DNA of 64,000 nt from J029 sp964482495 (lineage in GTDB: Bacteria; Planctomycetota; UBA1135): the NCBI GenBank assembly GCA_964482495.1, contig CAYZXS010000010.1, positions 34,108 to 98,107 on the forward strand. Direction: 5' to 3'. A program made the translations under genes and the position numbers. Positions 17,561 to 25,160 of the stretch are shown one piece after another; position 1 is the stretch's first letter; every line of letters begins with the position of its first letter. The notes below the pieces were generated by a model. That model was given only the letters and a program-made list of their open reading frames with translations, was not told where the DNA came from and searched no databases.

Positions 17561-18022
17561 ATGAAAGCCTACACCGTCTCCATCGACATCGAGCTGCCCC
17601 GGGAGCGGGTGATCGAGCTCTTCGACGACCCCGACAACCTCGTCAAGTGGCAGCCCGGCCTGCTCAGCTTCGAGCGCATCAGCGGCGAGCCGGGGCAACC
17701 CGGCGCCCGGTCGAAGCTGACCTACCAGCACGGCAAGCGGACCATGGATTTGATCGAGGTCCTCGAGGTGCGCAAGCTGCCGGAGGAATTCCACGGCCGC
17801 TACGAGTGGCCCGGCGGCAGCAACACGCTCGAGAACTACTTCCACGAGCTCGGCCCCGGACGCACGCGCTGGGAGAGCCGCTGCAGCTACCACTTCACCA
17901 GCATCCCGATGAAGCTGATGGGGCTCTTCGCCTCCGGGATGTTCAAGAAGCAGAACCAGAAGTGGCTGCAGCACTTCAAGGAATTCTGCGAGACCGGCGT
18001 CGACGTCCGGGAGCGGGGCTGA
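17561..18022 (+). CDS. SRPBCC-family protein
   Basis: A 153-residue START/Bet v1-like (polyketide cyclase/dehydrase-type) protein. It opens with 'SIDIELPRERVIELFDDPDN' and 'VKWQPGL', followed by beta strands and a C-terminal amphipathic helix ('KQNQKWLQHFKEF'). These folds bind hydrophobic ligands in a central cavity; the ligand cannot be read from sequence. A TAGGCT hexamer (17530-17535) lies 25 bases before the ATG. The gene starts a run of small genes on the plus strand. Confidence 0.85.
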   Translation: MKAYTVSIDIELPRERVIELFDDPDNLVKWQPGLLSFERISGEPGQPGARSKLTYQHGKRTMDLIEVLEVRKLPEEFHGRYEWPGGSNTLENYFHELGPGRTRWESRCSYHFTSIPMKLMGLFASGMFKKQNQKWLQHFKEFCETGVDVRERG

Positions 18023-18029
18023 GACCGTC

Positions 18030-18518
18030 ATGCCGGCGGCGCGGGGGAGGAAGCCGCTGTGGTGCTGTCCGCGCTGCGGCGCGCAATTCGTCAACCGCAA
18101 CCAGTGGCACTCTTGCGGCAAGGCGACCATGCGCGATTGGCTGGCGCGCATGGGTCCGCGCGCGGCGGTGTTCTTCGCCCGCTTCGAGGCCATGATCGGC
18201 ACCTGCGGGGAGTACCACTTGGCGCCGGCGAAGAGCCGCATCGCCTTCCTCGGCCGGATCCGCTTCGCCGGCATCACGGCGCTCTCGGAGCGCGGCATGA
18301 GCTGCAGCTTCTCCTTGCCGCACCCCGTGGAGTCGCCGCGCTTCGCCCGGGTGGTCGAGGAGGTCCCGGGTTGGTGGGTCCACCGCCTCCGGATTACCGA
18401 CCCGGAGCAGATGGACGACGAGCTGCAGGAGTGGTTGCGCGAGAGCTACCGGCTGGTGGGCATGCGAGAGCGGCTGGGACCGGATCCCCTCCACGCCGGC
18501 GAGGCCGCCGGCGGCTAG
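18030..18518 (+). CDS. DUF5655-type protein with N-terminal Cys motif
   Basis: A 162-residue protein matching the DUF5655 pattern ('YHLAPAKSRIAFLGRIRFAG'). It is preceded by a small zinc-like segment 'CCPRCGAQFVNRNQWHSC' near residues 12-29. It begins eight bases after the SRPBCC stop, so the two are probably co-transcribed. Function is unknown; DUF5655 proteins often sit near SRPBCC and YjbR proteins, as here. Its TAG stop also forms the first three bases of the -10-like hexamer of the next gene. Confidence 0.8.
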   Translation: MPAARGRKPLWCCPRCGAQFVNRNQWHSCGKATMRDWLARMGPRAAVFFARFEAMIGTCGEYHLAPAKSRIAFLGRIRFAGITALSERGMSCSFSLPHPVESPRFARVVEEVPGWWVHRLRITDPEQMDDELQEWLRESYRLVGMRERLGPDPLHAGEAAGG

Positions 18519-18521
18519 ACT
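18516..18521 (+). promoter_or_regulatory. Candidate -10 box TAGACT, leaderless 18528 gene
   Basis: TAGACT is followed by six bases (CGGGGT) and the ATG at 18528. The TAG is at the same time the stop codon of the upstream gene. Confidence 0.5.
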
Positions 18522-18527
18522 CGGGGT

Positions 18528-18896
18528 ATGGCTGCCAAGAAGAACGCGCGCGTGAGCGCCCCGGAGCGCCTGCGCCGTGCGGCGCTCGCCCTGCCCGGCG
18601 TCGAAGAGGGCACGAGCTGCAAGAACGCCGCCTTCAAGGCCGGGGGCAAGGCCTTCTTGTACCTCGGTGAGGGCGCCGCTGACTACAAGCTGATGCTCAA
18701 GCTGACCGACTCGGCGGCCGAGGCGGCGGACCTGGCCGAGGCGCAGCCGGAGCACTACGCGATCAACGCCCACGGCTGGCTGACGGTGCGCTTCGGCGCC
18801 GCTAAGGGGCCCGCCGCCAGGCTGCTGGACCGCTGGCTCCTGGAGAGCTACCGGGCCTTGGCGCCGAAGGTCCTGCGGGAGGAGCTGGACGGTTGA
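18528..18896 (+). CDS. MmcQ/YjbR-family protein (first copy)
   Basis: A 122-residue protein of the MmcQ/YjbR fold: 'PGVEEGTSCKNAAFKAGGKA' and a closing 'WLLESYRALAPK' helix. Relatives have been described as having a CyaY-like, possibly DNA-binding fold; the cellular role is uncertain. A second, diverged member lies at 24692-25054 on the other strand. The stop TGA overlaps the TTG start of the next gene. Confidence 0.82.
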   Translation: MAAKKNARVSAPERLRRAALALPGVEEGTSCKNAAFKAGGKAFLYLGEGAADYKLMLKLTDSAAEAADLAEAQPEHYAINAHGWLTVRFGAAKGPAARLLDRWLLESYRALAPKVLREELDG

Positions 18897-19105
18897 AGGT
18901 GCCGACCAAGCGCCCCCCCTTCCGCGTGCTCTTCCGCGGCTCCCTGGTCTGGGCAGGCCTCATCCTCGCCCTCGGCGGCTACCTCGCCGAGGAGTTCACC
19001 GGCGGAGTCCACGCCTTCGAGACCTTCCTCCTCTTCGGCGGCATCAACATCGGCCTGGGCGCCGAGCGCAACCGCCAGGAGTACCTGCGCCAGCAGGAGG
19101 AGTAG
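18893..19105 (+). CDS. Small two-helix membrane protein
   Basis: A 70-residue protein with two hydrophobic segments (about 14-30 and 42-57) and a charged tail 'ERNRQEYLRQQEE'. The proposed start is TTG 18893, overlapping the upstream TGA (TTGA), with GTG 18899 as an alternative. Function unknown. It resembles in length and layout the interrupted small ORF at 21848-22072, so the two may be related. Confidence 0.6.
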   Translation: MKVPTKRPPFRVLFRGSLVWAGLILALGGYLAEEFTGGVHAFETFLLFGGINIGLGAERNRQEYLRQQEE

Positions 19106-19111
19106 GCGCCC

Positions 19112-19480
19112 GTGCCGATCCTCGAGGTCGAGGTGGTGACCGACGCCGGCGAGGCGCTCGACCAAGACCTGGCGCGCCGCCTGGCCGACGCCGCCGGCGA
19201 AGTCCTGGGCGCCGGCGCCGGCCGCTGCTGGGTGCGCCTGCGGGAACTACCGCGCCAGCGCTACGCCGAGAACGGCGGCCCGCTCGACCCGGCGCTGCGG
19301 CCGGTCTTCGTCTCGCTGTTGCTGGCGGACTGGCCCTCGCCGGAGGAGCGCCGAGCCCTGCTGCGCCAGCTCGCGGCCGCCCTCGCCGACGCCTGCGGCC
19401 GCCCGGCCGAGAACCTGCACCTGCTGCTGCAACCGCCGGCGCGCGGGCGCGTCGCCTTCGGCGGCGAACTGGTCGACTGA
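19112..19480 (+). CDS. Tautomerase-superfamily protein
   Basis: A 122-residue protein beginning with GTG and 'MPILEVEVVTD'. Proline at position 2, exposed after Met removal, is the catalytic base of the 4-oxalocrotonate tautomerase superfamily. The length and a second strand-helix unit starting near 'VFVSLLLADWPSPEERRALL' fit a double beta-alpha-beta subunit such as the MIF or CHMI types. The substrate is unknown. It is packed seven bases after the upstream gene. Confidence 0.7.
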   Translation: MPILEVEVVTDAGEALDQDLARRLADAAGEVLGAGAGRCWVRLRELPRQRYAENGGPLDPALRPVFVSLLLADWPSPEERRALLRQLAAALADACGRPAENLHLLLQPPARGRVAFGGELVD

Positions 19481-19513
19481 GGCGGCCGGCGGTCGACCAC
19501 GAGTCCATCCCGC

Positions 19514-19519
19514 TAGACT
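19514..19519 (+). promoter_or_regulatory. Candidate -10 box TAGACT, leaderless 19526 gene
   Basis: The string TAGACTGGCGCCATG puts the hexamer exactly six bases before the ATG at 19526. The same GGCGCC spacer recurs before 58327 and, on the minus strand, before 38008. Confidence 0.55.
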
Positions 19520-19525
19520 GGCGCC

Positions 19526-19897
19526 ATGATCCGCGGCGCCCACGCGATGTTCTACAGCTCCGATCCCGAGGCCACGCGCGCCTTCCTGCGCGAGGTGCTG
19601 GAGCTGCCCGCCACCGACATCGGCCACGGGTGGATGATCTACCAGCTGCCCGAAGCCGAGATGGGGGTGCACCCGCACGACCCGGAGGGCGAGCGCGGCG
19701 AGGCCGCCGGCGTCCACGACATCTCCTTCTACTGCGACGACGTCGAGGCGACCGTGGCGGCGCTGGAGGCCAAGGGCGTCGAATTCGACGGCGGCATCGA
19801 GGACCACGGCTTCGGCCTGGTCACCCACTTCCACGCTCCCGGCGGCCTGCGGCTGATGCTCTACCAGCGCCGCTACGGCGGCGGCGCCGAGGGCTGA
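19526..19897 (+). CDS. VOC-family (glyoxalase-like) protein
   Basis: A 123-residue vicinal-oxygen-chelate protein: 'AHAMFYSSDPEATRAFLREV' first module and 'HDISFYCDDVEATVAALEAK' second module, with candidate metal ligands in 'GAHAMF', 'HDISF' and the final 'RLMLYQRR' strand. Members include glyoxalases, dioxygenases and resistance proteins; the specific reaction cannot be assigned. Two more VOC genes are at 34150 and 54355. Confidence 0.87.
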   Translation: MIRGAHAMFYSSDPEATRAFLREVLELPATDIGHGWMIYQLPEAEMGVHPHDPEGERGEAAGVHDISFYCDDVEATVAALEAKGVEFDGGIEDHGFGLVTHFHAPGGLRLMLYQRRYGGGAEG

Positions 19898-19913
19898 GCC
19901 GGGAGCGACGCGG

Positions 19914-20660
19914 GTGACCGCCTCCGAGGACTTCCGCAACGTCTACGCCGACGGCGAGCGCGCCGCCTCCTACGCCCGCTTGGAGTTCCCGGGCACCTAC
20001 GCCCTGGCCTTCCGCGACCTGCCCGCCTTGCTCGGGCCGCCGGCGCCGGGCGCCCGGGCGCTCGACTTCGGCTGCGGCGCCGGGCGCTCCACCCGCCTGC
20101 TGGCGCGGCTCGGCTACGCCGCCACCGGCGTCGACGTCTCGGCGGCGATGATCGACCAGGCGCGCGCGGCCGACCCCGCCGGCGACTACCGGCTGGTGGG
20201 GGAGCGCGGCCTGCCGGAGCTCGGCGCCGGCCGCTTCGACAGGGTGCTGTGCGCCTTCCCCTTCGACAACATCGCCGCGGCCGAGGAGAAGACGCGCCTG
20301 CTGTCGGAGTTGGGCCAGCTCCTGCGGCCCGGCGGCCGCATCCTCAACCTGGTCTCGGCCCCCGAGATCTACTGCCACGAGTGGGCCTCCTTCTCCACCC
20401 GCGACTTCCCGGAGAACCGCGCCGCGGCCTGCGGCGACCCGGTCCGCATCATCATGCTCGACGTGCCCGACCGCCGGCCGGTGGAGGACGTGCTGTGGAC
20501 CGAGCAGGGCTACCTCGAGGTCTACCGCGCCGCCGGCCTGCGCCGGCTCGAGGTCCGCAAACCGCTCGGCCGCACGGACGACGGCGTCGCCTGGGTGAGC
20601 GAGACCGAGGTCGCGCCCTGGCGGCTCGACCTGCTGGCGCCGCGCGCGGCCGGGGCCTGA
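19914..20660 (+). CDS. Class I SAM-dependent methyltransferase
   Basis: A 248-residue methyltransferase with the SAM-binding motif I 'ALDFGCGAGRSTRLLARLG', motif II 'GVDVSAAMIDQARAADP' and the post-motif 'ELGQLLRPGGRILNLV'. The start is GTG 19914, 16 bases after the VOC gene. The acceptor is unknown. A second unrelated methyltransferase is at 36117. Confidence 0.87.
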   Translation: MTASEDFRNVYADGERAASYARLEFPGTYALAFRDLPALLGPPAPGARALDFGCGAGRSTRLLARLGYAATGVDVSAAMIDQARAADPAGDYRLVGERGLPELGAGRFDRVLCAFPFDNIAAAEEKTRLLSELGQLLRPGGRILNLVSAPEIYCHEWASFSTRDFPENRAAACGDPVRIIMLDVPDRRPVEDVLWTEQGYLEVYRAAGLRRLEVRKPLGRTDDGVAWVSETEVAPWRLDLLAPRAAGA

Positions 20661-20664
20661 GGCG

Positions 20665-20670
20665 TATCGT
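20665..20670 (+). promoter_or_regulatory. Candidate -10 box TATCGT before 20678
   Basis: TATCGT lies seven bases before the ATG at 20678, the same geometry as other proposed leaderless starts. Confidence 0.35.
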
Positions 20671-20677
20671 GGCCGCC

Positions 20678-21049
20678 ATGCGCCTCTCGACCCTCCTCCT
20701 GCTCTCGGCGCTGGCCGGCGCCTCGGCCTGCGCCAGCCCCGACCGCTCGGGCGGCGGCGCCAGCGCCCGCTCGGAAACCCCCAGCGCCGCCGAGGACCCG
20801 CTGGGCCTGCTCGGCTTGAGCGCCGAGGAGCTGAGCGACCGCCACGGCCGCGCCGAGGAGGTCGAGGCCTTGCACGGCGTCCAGGCCAGGAGCACCGACC
20901 CCCGGAGCAGCGGCGAGCGCATCCACGCCGTGCACCGCTACGCCTCCTTCGAGGCCTACCTGAACCTGTCCGGCGAGGTGATCGGCTACGCCATGAGCAG
21001 CGGCGCCGCCGCCGGCTACGGCAGCTGCCCCGACCCCGAGGCTGGCTGA
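20678..21049 (+). CDS. Small lipoprotein, unknown function
   Basis: A 123-residue protein with a signal peptide (MRLSTLLLLSALAGASAC); the Cys at 18 is a likely lipidation site, although the lipobox is not perfect. The mature part is low in recognisable motifs but includes 'ELSDRHGRAEEVEALHGV' and 'AVHRYASFEAYLNLSGEVIG', a pattern of small SmpA/BamE-like lipoproteins where a conserved 'D..GRPD.v' segment follows the anchor. The BamE-like reading is a suggestion only. A GTG at 20669 is an alternative start. The stop overlaps the sirtuin start. Confidence 0.65.
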   Translation: MRLSTLLLLSALAGASACASPDRSGGGASARSETPSAAEDPLGLLGLSAEELSDRHGRAEEVEALHGVQARSTDPRSSGERIHAVHRYASFEAYLNLSGEVIGYAMSSGAAAGYGSCPDPEAG

Positions 21050-21846
21050 TGATGCCCGCCTCGGCCACCGCCGCCGTCACCGAGCTCGCCGACCGCCTCG
21101 CGGCCAGCGACTCGATCCTCTTCGTCACCGGCGCCGGCATCTCGGCCGACTCCGGCCTGCCGACCTACCGCGGCATCGGCGGCCTCTACGAGGACCGCGA
21201 CACGGAGGAGGGGGTGCCGATCGAGGAGGCGCTGAGCGGCTCGATGCTGCAGCGCGACCCGGCGCTGACCTGGAAGTACCTGTGGCAGATCGGCCAGGCC
21301 TGCCAGGGCGCCGAGCCCAACGCAGCCCACCGCTTCATCGCCGCGCTGCAGGACCGGCGGGCGGTGCGGGTGATGACCCAGAACGTCGACGGCCTGCACC
21401 GGCGCGCCGGCAGCCGCGGGCTGATCGAGGTCCACGGCAACGCCTCGGAGCTGCTGTGCACCGGCTGCGGTCGCGAGTTCAGCGCCGAGGAGCTGCTGGC
21501 CGGCTACCGCGGCGAGGTCCCGCTGCCGCCCGCGTGCGGGAGCTGCGGCGGCCTGGTCCGCCCCCGCGTGGTGTTGTTCGGGGAGATGCTGCCGGAGGCG
21601 GTGCTGGAGGCCTTCCAGGAGCTCGCCGAGACCCTCTTCGACCTGGTGGTGGTGATCGGCACTACCGCCGTCTTCCCCTACATCCAGATGCCGGTGGCGC
21701 TGGCGCTCTCGCGCGGGCTGCCGGTGATCGAGATCAACCCCGCGCGGACCGAGCTGTCGTCGCTCGTGACCCTGCACGTCCCCGAGCGCGCCGCCGCCGC
21801 CTTGTCCGCGGTCGACGCGCGCCTGCGCCTCGAGGAGGAGGCTTGA
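21049..21846 (+). CDS. Sir2-family NAD-dependent protein deacylase
   Basis: A 265-residue sirtuin. It shows the NAD-binding 'GAGISADSGLPTYRG' (about 28-42), the 'TQNVDGLH' motif and the catalytic 'HGN'. Two zinc CxxC pairs ('CTGC', 'CGSC') and 'NPARTELS' near the C-terminus complete the set. Such enzymes remove acyl groups from lysine using NAD+. All signature residues are present. The start is ATG 21049 or ATG 21052; the first overlaps the lipoprotein stop (TGATG), indicating translational coupling. Confidence 0.95.
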   Translation: MMPASATAAVTELADRLAASDSILFVTGAGISADSGLPTYRGIGGLYEDRDTEEGVPIEEALSGSMLQRDPALTWKYLWQIGQACQGAEPNAAHRFIAALQDRRAVRVMTQNVDGLHRRAGSRGLIEVHGNASELLCTGCGREFSAEELLAGYRGEVPLPPACGSCGGLVRPRVVLFGEMLPEAVLEAFQELAETLFDLVVVIGTTAVFPYIQMPVALALSRGLPVIEINPARTELSSLVTLHVPERAAAALSAVDARLRLEEEA

Positions 21847-21847
21847 G

Positions 21848-22072
21848 ATGACCCGACCGGAAGAACTGCGGCGCTACCCCTTGATCCTGCTCGGGGTGCT
21901 GGCGCTCTTCGGCAACCTGAACTCCCACGACGGCCTCGAGGACGCGATCTAACTGATGACGGCTGTGCTCGCCTTCGGGGCCTTGTTCCTCGGCATCCAG
22001 CTCGAGCCCTCGCGGCGCAGGGAGCGCGACGAGGAGGACGGCGACGACCCCCGTGGAGCAGCTCCTCGCTGA
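21848..22072 (+). pseudogene. Small two-helix membrane protein interrupted by an in-frame TAA
   Basis: ATG 21848 opens a frame for 'MTRPEELRRYPLILLGVLAL' and stops at TAA 21950-21952 after 34 codons. The same frame reopens at once (CTG, ATG 21956) and runs to TGA 22070-22072, giving a second hydrophobic segment and an acidic/basic tail 'RRRERDEEDGDD'. Read through, the 74-codon product has two membrane helices and a charged tail, like the 70-residue protein at 18893. Either this is a decayed gene, one base is wrong, or two tiny proteins are made (21848-21952 and 21956-22072). The end overlaps the next gene by 20 bases. Confidence 0.5.
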
Positions 22073-22796
22073 TTGCGGCGCTGGACCGGCCACCCTGTCC
22101 GCCGACCAGCGGGCGGCCTTGGACGCAGACGGTTACCTCTTGCTCCGCGGCGTGGTCGAGCGGGCCTGGCTGGGCGAACTGCGCGCCGCCCTCGAAGCGG
22201 CCTTGGCGTCGCCGCCGCCGGACGCCGAGGTCGCGCACAAGACCGGCACCCGGCACGCCGACGGACTGCCTTGGAAGGGAGAGGCCTTCGACGGCGTCTG
22301 GACCCACCCGGCGGCGCTGGCGGCGGCCTACCACGTGCTGGGCAGGCCCTTCCAACTGCTGTTCCTGGGCGGCCGGGACCCGCGGCCCGGCTTCGGCCAG
22401 CAGGCGCTGCACGGCGACTGGCTGCCGCGGGTCCCCGGTGAGCCCTTCCACGCCCTGACCGCGATCTGGATGCTCGACGACTTCACCGTCGCCAACGGCG
22501 CCACCCGCCTGGTGCCGGGCAGCCACCGGATCCCGCGGCCGCTGCCGATGGCGATGCGCGATCCGGCCGCGCGGCACCCAGAGCAGCGGGTGGTCGAGGC
22601 CGAGGCCGGCTCGGTGCTGGTCTTCAACGCCCACCTCTGGCACAGCGGCCGCCAGAACCGCTCGGAGGGTCCGCGACGGGCGCTGCAGTGCCAGTACGTC
22701 GGCCGCGACGTCGCCCGGCCCGGCGCGCCGCCGCCCGGGGAGCCGCCGGCGCGATGGTCCCCTGCGGCCCGGGCCCTGCTCGGATTGGCGCGATGA
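22053..22796 (+). CDS. Phytanoyl-CoA dioxygenase (PhyH)-family protein
   Basis: A 247-residue Fe(II)/2-oxoglutarate oxygenase of the PhyH family. The facial triad is visible: 'ALHGDW' (His120, Asp122) and 'HLWHSG' (His197), with an arginine-containing stretch 'RSEGPRRALQ' nearby that could hold 2-oxoglutarate. The N-terminal 'GYLLLRGVV' is typical. The substrate is unknown. The start is GTG 22053, within the end of the small ORF before it. The stop overlaps the ATG of the next gene (ATGA). Confidence 0.85.
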   Translation: MEQLLADCGAGPATLSADQRAALDADGYLLLRGVVERAWLGELRAALEAALASPPPDAEVAHKTGTRHADGLPWKGEAFDGVWTHPAALAAAYHVLGRPFQLLFLGGRDPRPGFGQQALHGDWLPRVPGEPFHALTAIWMLDDFTVANGATRLVPGSHRIPRPLPMAMRDPAARHPEQRVVEAEAGSVLVFNAHLWHSGRQNRSEGPRRALQCQYVGRDVARPGAPPPGEPPARWSPAARALLGLAR

Positions 22797-23302
22797 GGCG
22801 ACACCGGCCGCTGCGCCTGCTGCTGCTGGTGTTCGCCGCCGCGGCCCTGCTCGGCCTGGCCGGCTCGGCCGTGATGTTCAGCCTCTGGAGCGACGCCGAG
22901 GCCGCGGACGCCGCCGCCGCGGAGCAGGCCTTCGAGCGGGTCCTGGCCAGCTGCGGCGACCCGCGCCCCTATCTGCGCGTGCTCGAAGACGGCCGGGTCC
23001 GGGTCGACCGGGGCCTGGAGCGGCCGACGCCGGCCGAGCTCTCGCGGCTGACGCTGCTCGCCTGGGACCCAGAGGGCGAGACGCTGCTGCGGCTCGCCCT
23101 GCCGTGGTGGTTCGTGCGCGCGAAGATGACCCGGAGCCTGAACCTGGGCACGCTGACCACCCTGCTCGCCGGCGACTGGGGGAATCTCGACCTGCGGGTG
23201 ACGGAATCCGACCTCGAGCACCGCGGCGCCGGGCTGGTGCTCGACCGGCGCCTCGCCGACGGCAGGCGCTTGATGCTCTGGACCGAAGCGGGGCCGCGTT
23301 AG
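22793..23302 (+). CDS. Membrane-anchored protein, unknown function
   Basis: A 169-residue protein with an N-terminal membrane anchor or signal (about 7-29: 'LRLLLLVFAAAALLGLAGS'). The rest is a small soluble domain with 'YLRVLEDGRVRVDRGLERPT' and 'LALPWWFVRAKM'. I do not recognise the family. ATG 22793 overlaps the PhyH stop, so the two are translationally coupled. Confidence 0.7.
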   Translation: MRRHRPLRLLLLVFAAAALLGLAGSAVMFSLWSDAEAADAAAAEQAFERVLASCGDPRPYLRVLEDGRVRVDRGLERPTPAELSRLTLLAWDPEGETLLRLALPWWFVRAKMTRSLNLGTLTTLLAGDWGNLDLRVTESDLEHRGAGLVLDRRLADGRRLMLWTEAGPR

Positions 23303-23329
23303 ATTGGGCCCTCCGCCCCGACCTCGGCC

Positions 23330-24118
23330 ATGAAGCTCGCCTCCCGCATCCTCCTCTCCCTGCTGCCCGCCGCCGCCCTCGCCGGTTGCGGCGCGGCCGG
23401 GCACGCTCCCGAAGCTCCGCAGTGGATCTCGCTCTTCAACGGCGAGGACCTGAGCGGCTGGACCCCCAAGATCACCGGCTACCCGCTCGGCGACAACCAC
23501 CTCGACACCTTCCGGGTCGAGGACGGCCTGCTGAAGGTGCGATACGACCGCTATGAGGCCTTCGACGGCAAGTTCGCCCACCTGTTCCACGACCAGCCGT
23601 GGTCGCGCTACCGGATGCGGGTCGAGTACCGCTTCGTCGGCGAGCAGACCCCGGGCGGTCCGGGATGGGCCTTCCGCAACAGCGGCGTCATGGTCCATGG
23701 CCAGCCCGCTGAGACCGTGAAGCTGGACCAGAACTTCCCGGTCTCGATCGAGATCCAGCTGCTCGGCGGCGACGGCAACAACCCGCGCCCGACCGCCAAC
23801 CTGTGCACGCCGGGCACCAACGTGGTCATGGGCGACGAGCTGGTCACCCGCCACTGCACCGACTCGAGCTCGCCGACCTTCCACGGCGACCAGTGGGTGA
23901 CGGTGGAGTTCGAGGTCCTCGGGAGCGGCGCGATCCGCCACTTCGTCGACGGCGAGGTGGTGCTGGAGTACAGCCAGCCGCAGCTGGACCCGAACGACGC
24001 CGAGGCCCGGGAGTGGATCCGCGACGGCGTGCTGCTGCTCGGCGAGGGCTCGATCTCGCTCCAGGGGGAGAGCCACCCGATGGACTTCCGCCGCATCGAG
24101 ATCCTGCCGCTGCCTTGA
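23330..24118 (+). CDS. DUF1080 (3-keto-disaccharide hydrolase-like) lipoprotein
   Basis: A 262-residue lipoprotein with lipobox 'ALAGC' (Cys20). The mature domain is a concanavalin-like fold of the DUF1080 family: 'WISLFNGEDLSGWTPKITG', 'FRVEDGLLKVRYDRYEAFDG', 'NSGVMVHGQ' and 'SIEIQLLGGDG'. DUF1080 proteins are abundant in Planctomycetota, and some act on 3-keto-glycosides. A TAGATT hexamer (23300-23305) is a possible -10 box 24 bases before the ATG. Confidence 0.9.
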   Translation: MKLASRILLSLLPAAALAGCGAAGHAPEAPQWISLFNGEDLSGWTPKITGYPLGDNHLDTFRVEDGLLKVRYDRYEAFDGKFAHLFHDQPWSRYRMRVEYRFVGEQTPGGPGWAFRNSGVMVHGQPAETVKLDQNFPVSIEIQLLGGDGNNPRPTANLCTPGTNVVMGDELVTRHCTDSSSPTFHGDQWVTVEFEVLGSGAIRHFVDGEVVLEYSQPQLDPNDAEAREWIRDGVLLLGEGSISLQGESHPMDFRRIEILPLP

Positions 24119-24714
24119 CCGCCGCCGCCGCTGGAGCCCTGGAGGGCGCGGTGGTGCGCCTGGAGCCGCTCGAGCGGGGGCACCTCGACGGGCTGTGCGC
24201 CGTCGGCCTGGACCCGGAGCTGTGGCGCTGGACGCCGGCGGCGGTCGCCACCCGGGAACAGATGGCCGCCTATCTGGCGGAGGCCTTCGCCGGCCGCGAA
24301 CGCGGCGAGATGGAGCCGTACGCGATCCGGGCCTTGGACTCCGGCCGCATCGCCGGTTGCACCCGCTTCGGCAACATCGACCGGGTCCACCGCCGGCGCG
24401 AGATCGGCTGGACCTGGCTCGGCCGGGACTGGTGGCGCACCGCGGTCAACACCGAGGCCAAGCTGTTGCTGCTGCGCCACGCCTTCGGCCACCACGGCTG
24501 CCTGCGGGTGGAGCTCAAGACCGACCGCCTCAACCAGCGCTCCCGGGACGCCATCCTGCGCCTGGGCGCGCGCGAGGAGGGCACCCTGCGCAAGCACGTC
24601 GTCTGCGCCGACGGCAGGATCCGCGATACCGTGGTCTTCAGCATCACCGACGACGAGTGGCCTGCGGTCGAGGATCGGCTGGCGGCGCGGCTCAGCCGCC
24701 GTCGAGGGCCTTGA
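24115..24714 (+). CDS. GNAT-family N-acetyltransferase (RimJ/RimL-like)
   Basis: A 199-residue acetyltransferase. The N-terminus 'LEGAVVRLEPLERGHLDGL' and the core 'RRREIGWTWLGRDWWRTAVN' with 'RVELKTDRLNQRSRDAILRL' are typical of the RimJ/RimL-like group that acetylates protein N-termini or small molecules. The TTG start at 24115 overlaps the upstream TGA; it is preferred because the conserved 'LEG' lies before the alternative GTG 24151, although GGAGGG precedes that GTG. The 3' end overlaps the convergent gene 24692-25054 by 23 bases. Confidence 0.85.
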   Translation: MTAAAAGALEGAVVRLEPLERGHLDGLCAVGLDPELWRWTPAAVATREQMAAYLAEAFAGRERGEMEPYAIRALDSGRIAGCTRFGNIDRVHRRREIGWTWLGRDWWRTAVNTEAKLLLLRHAFGHHGCLRVELKTDRLNQRSRDAILRLGAREEGTLRKHVVCADGRIRDTVVFSITDDEWPAVEDRLAARLSRRRGP

Positions 24715-25054
24715 GCATCCGCTTCAGCGCGACTTGCCGGTAGCCGTCGACGACGATCGGCTCGATGTCGGTCCACGGCACCTCGTCGACCAGGATGCCG
24801 ACCCAGCCCTTGTGCCCTGTGTAGGGCGGGTAGAAGTAGCCGGGCTGCTCGAGCAGGGCGTCCTGCTGTTCGGGCCGCTGCTTGACGTTGAGGGCGGGGC
24901 GGCCGTCCTCGTCGCCGAAGATGGCGTAGATCTTCTTGCCGGCGCGGAAGGTCGGGTGCTCCCAGGTCTCGAGCTCGACCGCCTCGGGGAGTCGAGCGAG
25001 CAGGCGGCGCATCTCCGCCAGGCAGGGGTGCTTCGGGAACGAGGTGCCGGCCAT
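24692..25054 (-). CDS. MmcQ/YjbR-family protein (second copy)
   Basis: A 120-residue protein with the family pattern 'PEAVELETWEHPTFRAGKKI', 'NVKQRPEQQDALLEQPGYF' and 'YTGHKGWVGILVD'. It is only distantly similar to the copy at 18528. It is transcribed alone on the minus strand and overlaps the convergent GNAT gene by 23 bases. Confidence 0.85.
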   Translation of the reverse strand: MAGTSFPKHPCLAEMRRLLARLPEAVELETWEHPTFRAGKKIYAIFGDEDGRPALNVKQRPEQQDALLEQPGYFYPPYTGHKGWVGILVDEVPWTDIEPIVVDGYRQVALKRMLKALDGG

Positions 25055-25060
25055 GACCCG

Positions 25061-25066
25061 ATCCTA
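25061..25066 (-). promoter_or_regulatory. Candidate -10 box TAGGAT, leaderless 25054 gene
   Basis: On the minus strand TAGGAT is followed by CGGGTC and the ATG at 25054: six-base spacing, with no room for a Shine-Dalgarno if transcription starts at the usual distance. Confidence 0.5.
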
Positions 25067-25137
25067 GCCGACGCCGCGGCCGGGGATGGACCCGGGACCG
25101 CCCGTCCGGGATACTGCGGCGTCGGCGACTGCATGGA

Positions 25138-25152
25138 GGAGCCTGACACCGG
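25138..25152 (+). repeat. Short dispersed repeat GGAGCCTGACACCGG
   Basis: An intergenic 15-mer differing by one base from GGAGCCTGGCACCGG at 61755-61769; a third copy is inverted at 60982-60997. See the finding on dispersed repeats. Confidence 0.45.
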
Positions 25153-25160
25153 AAGGACCC

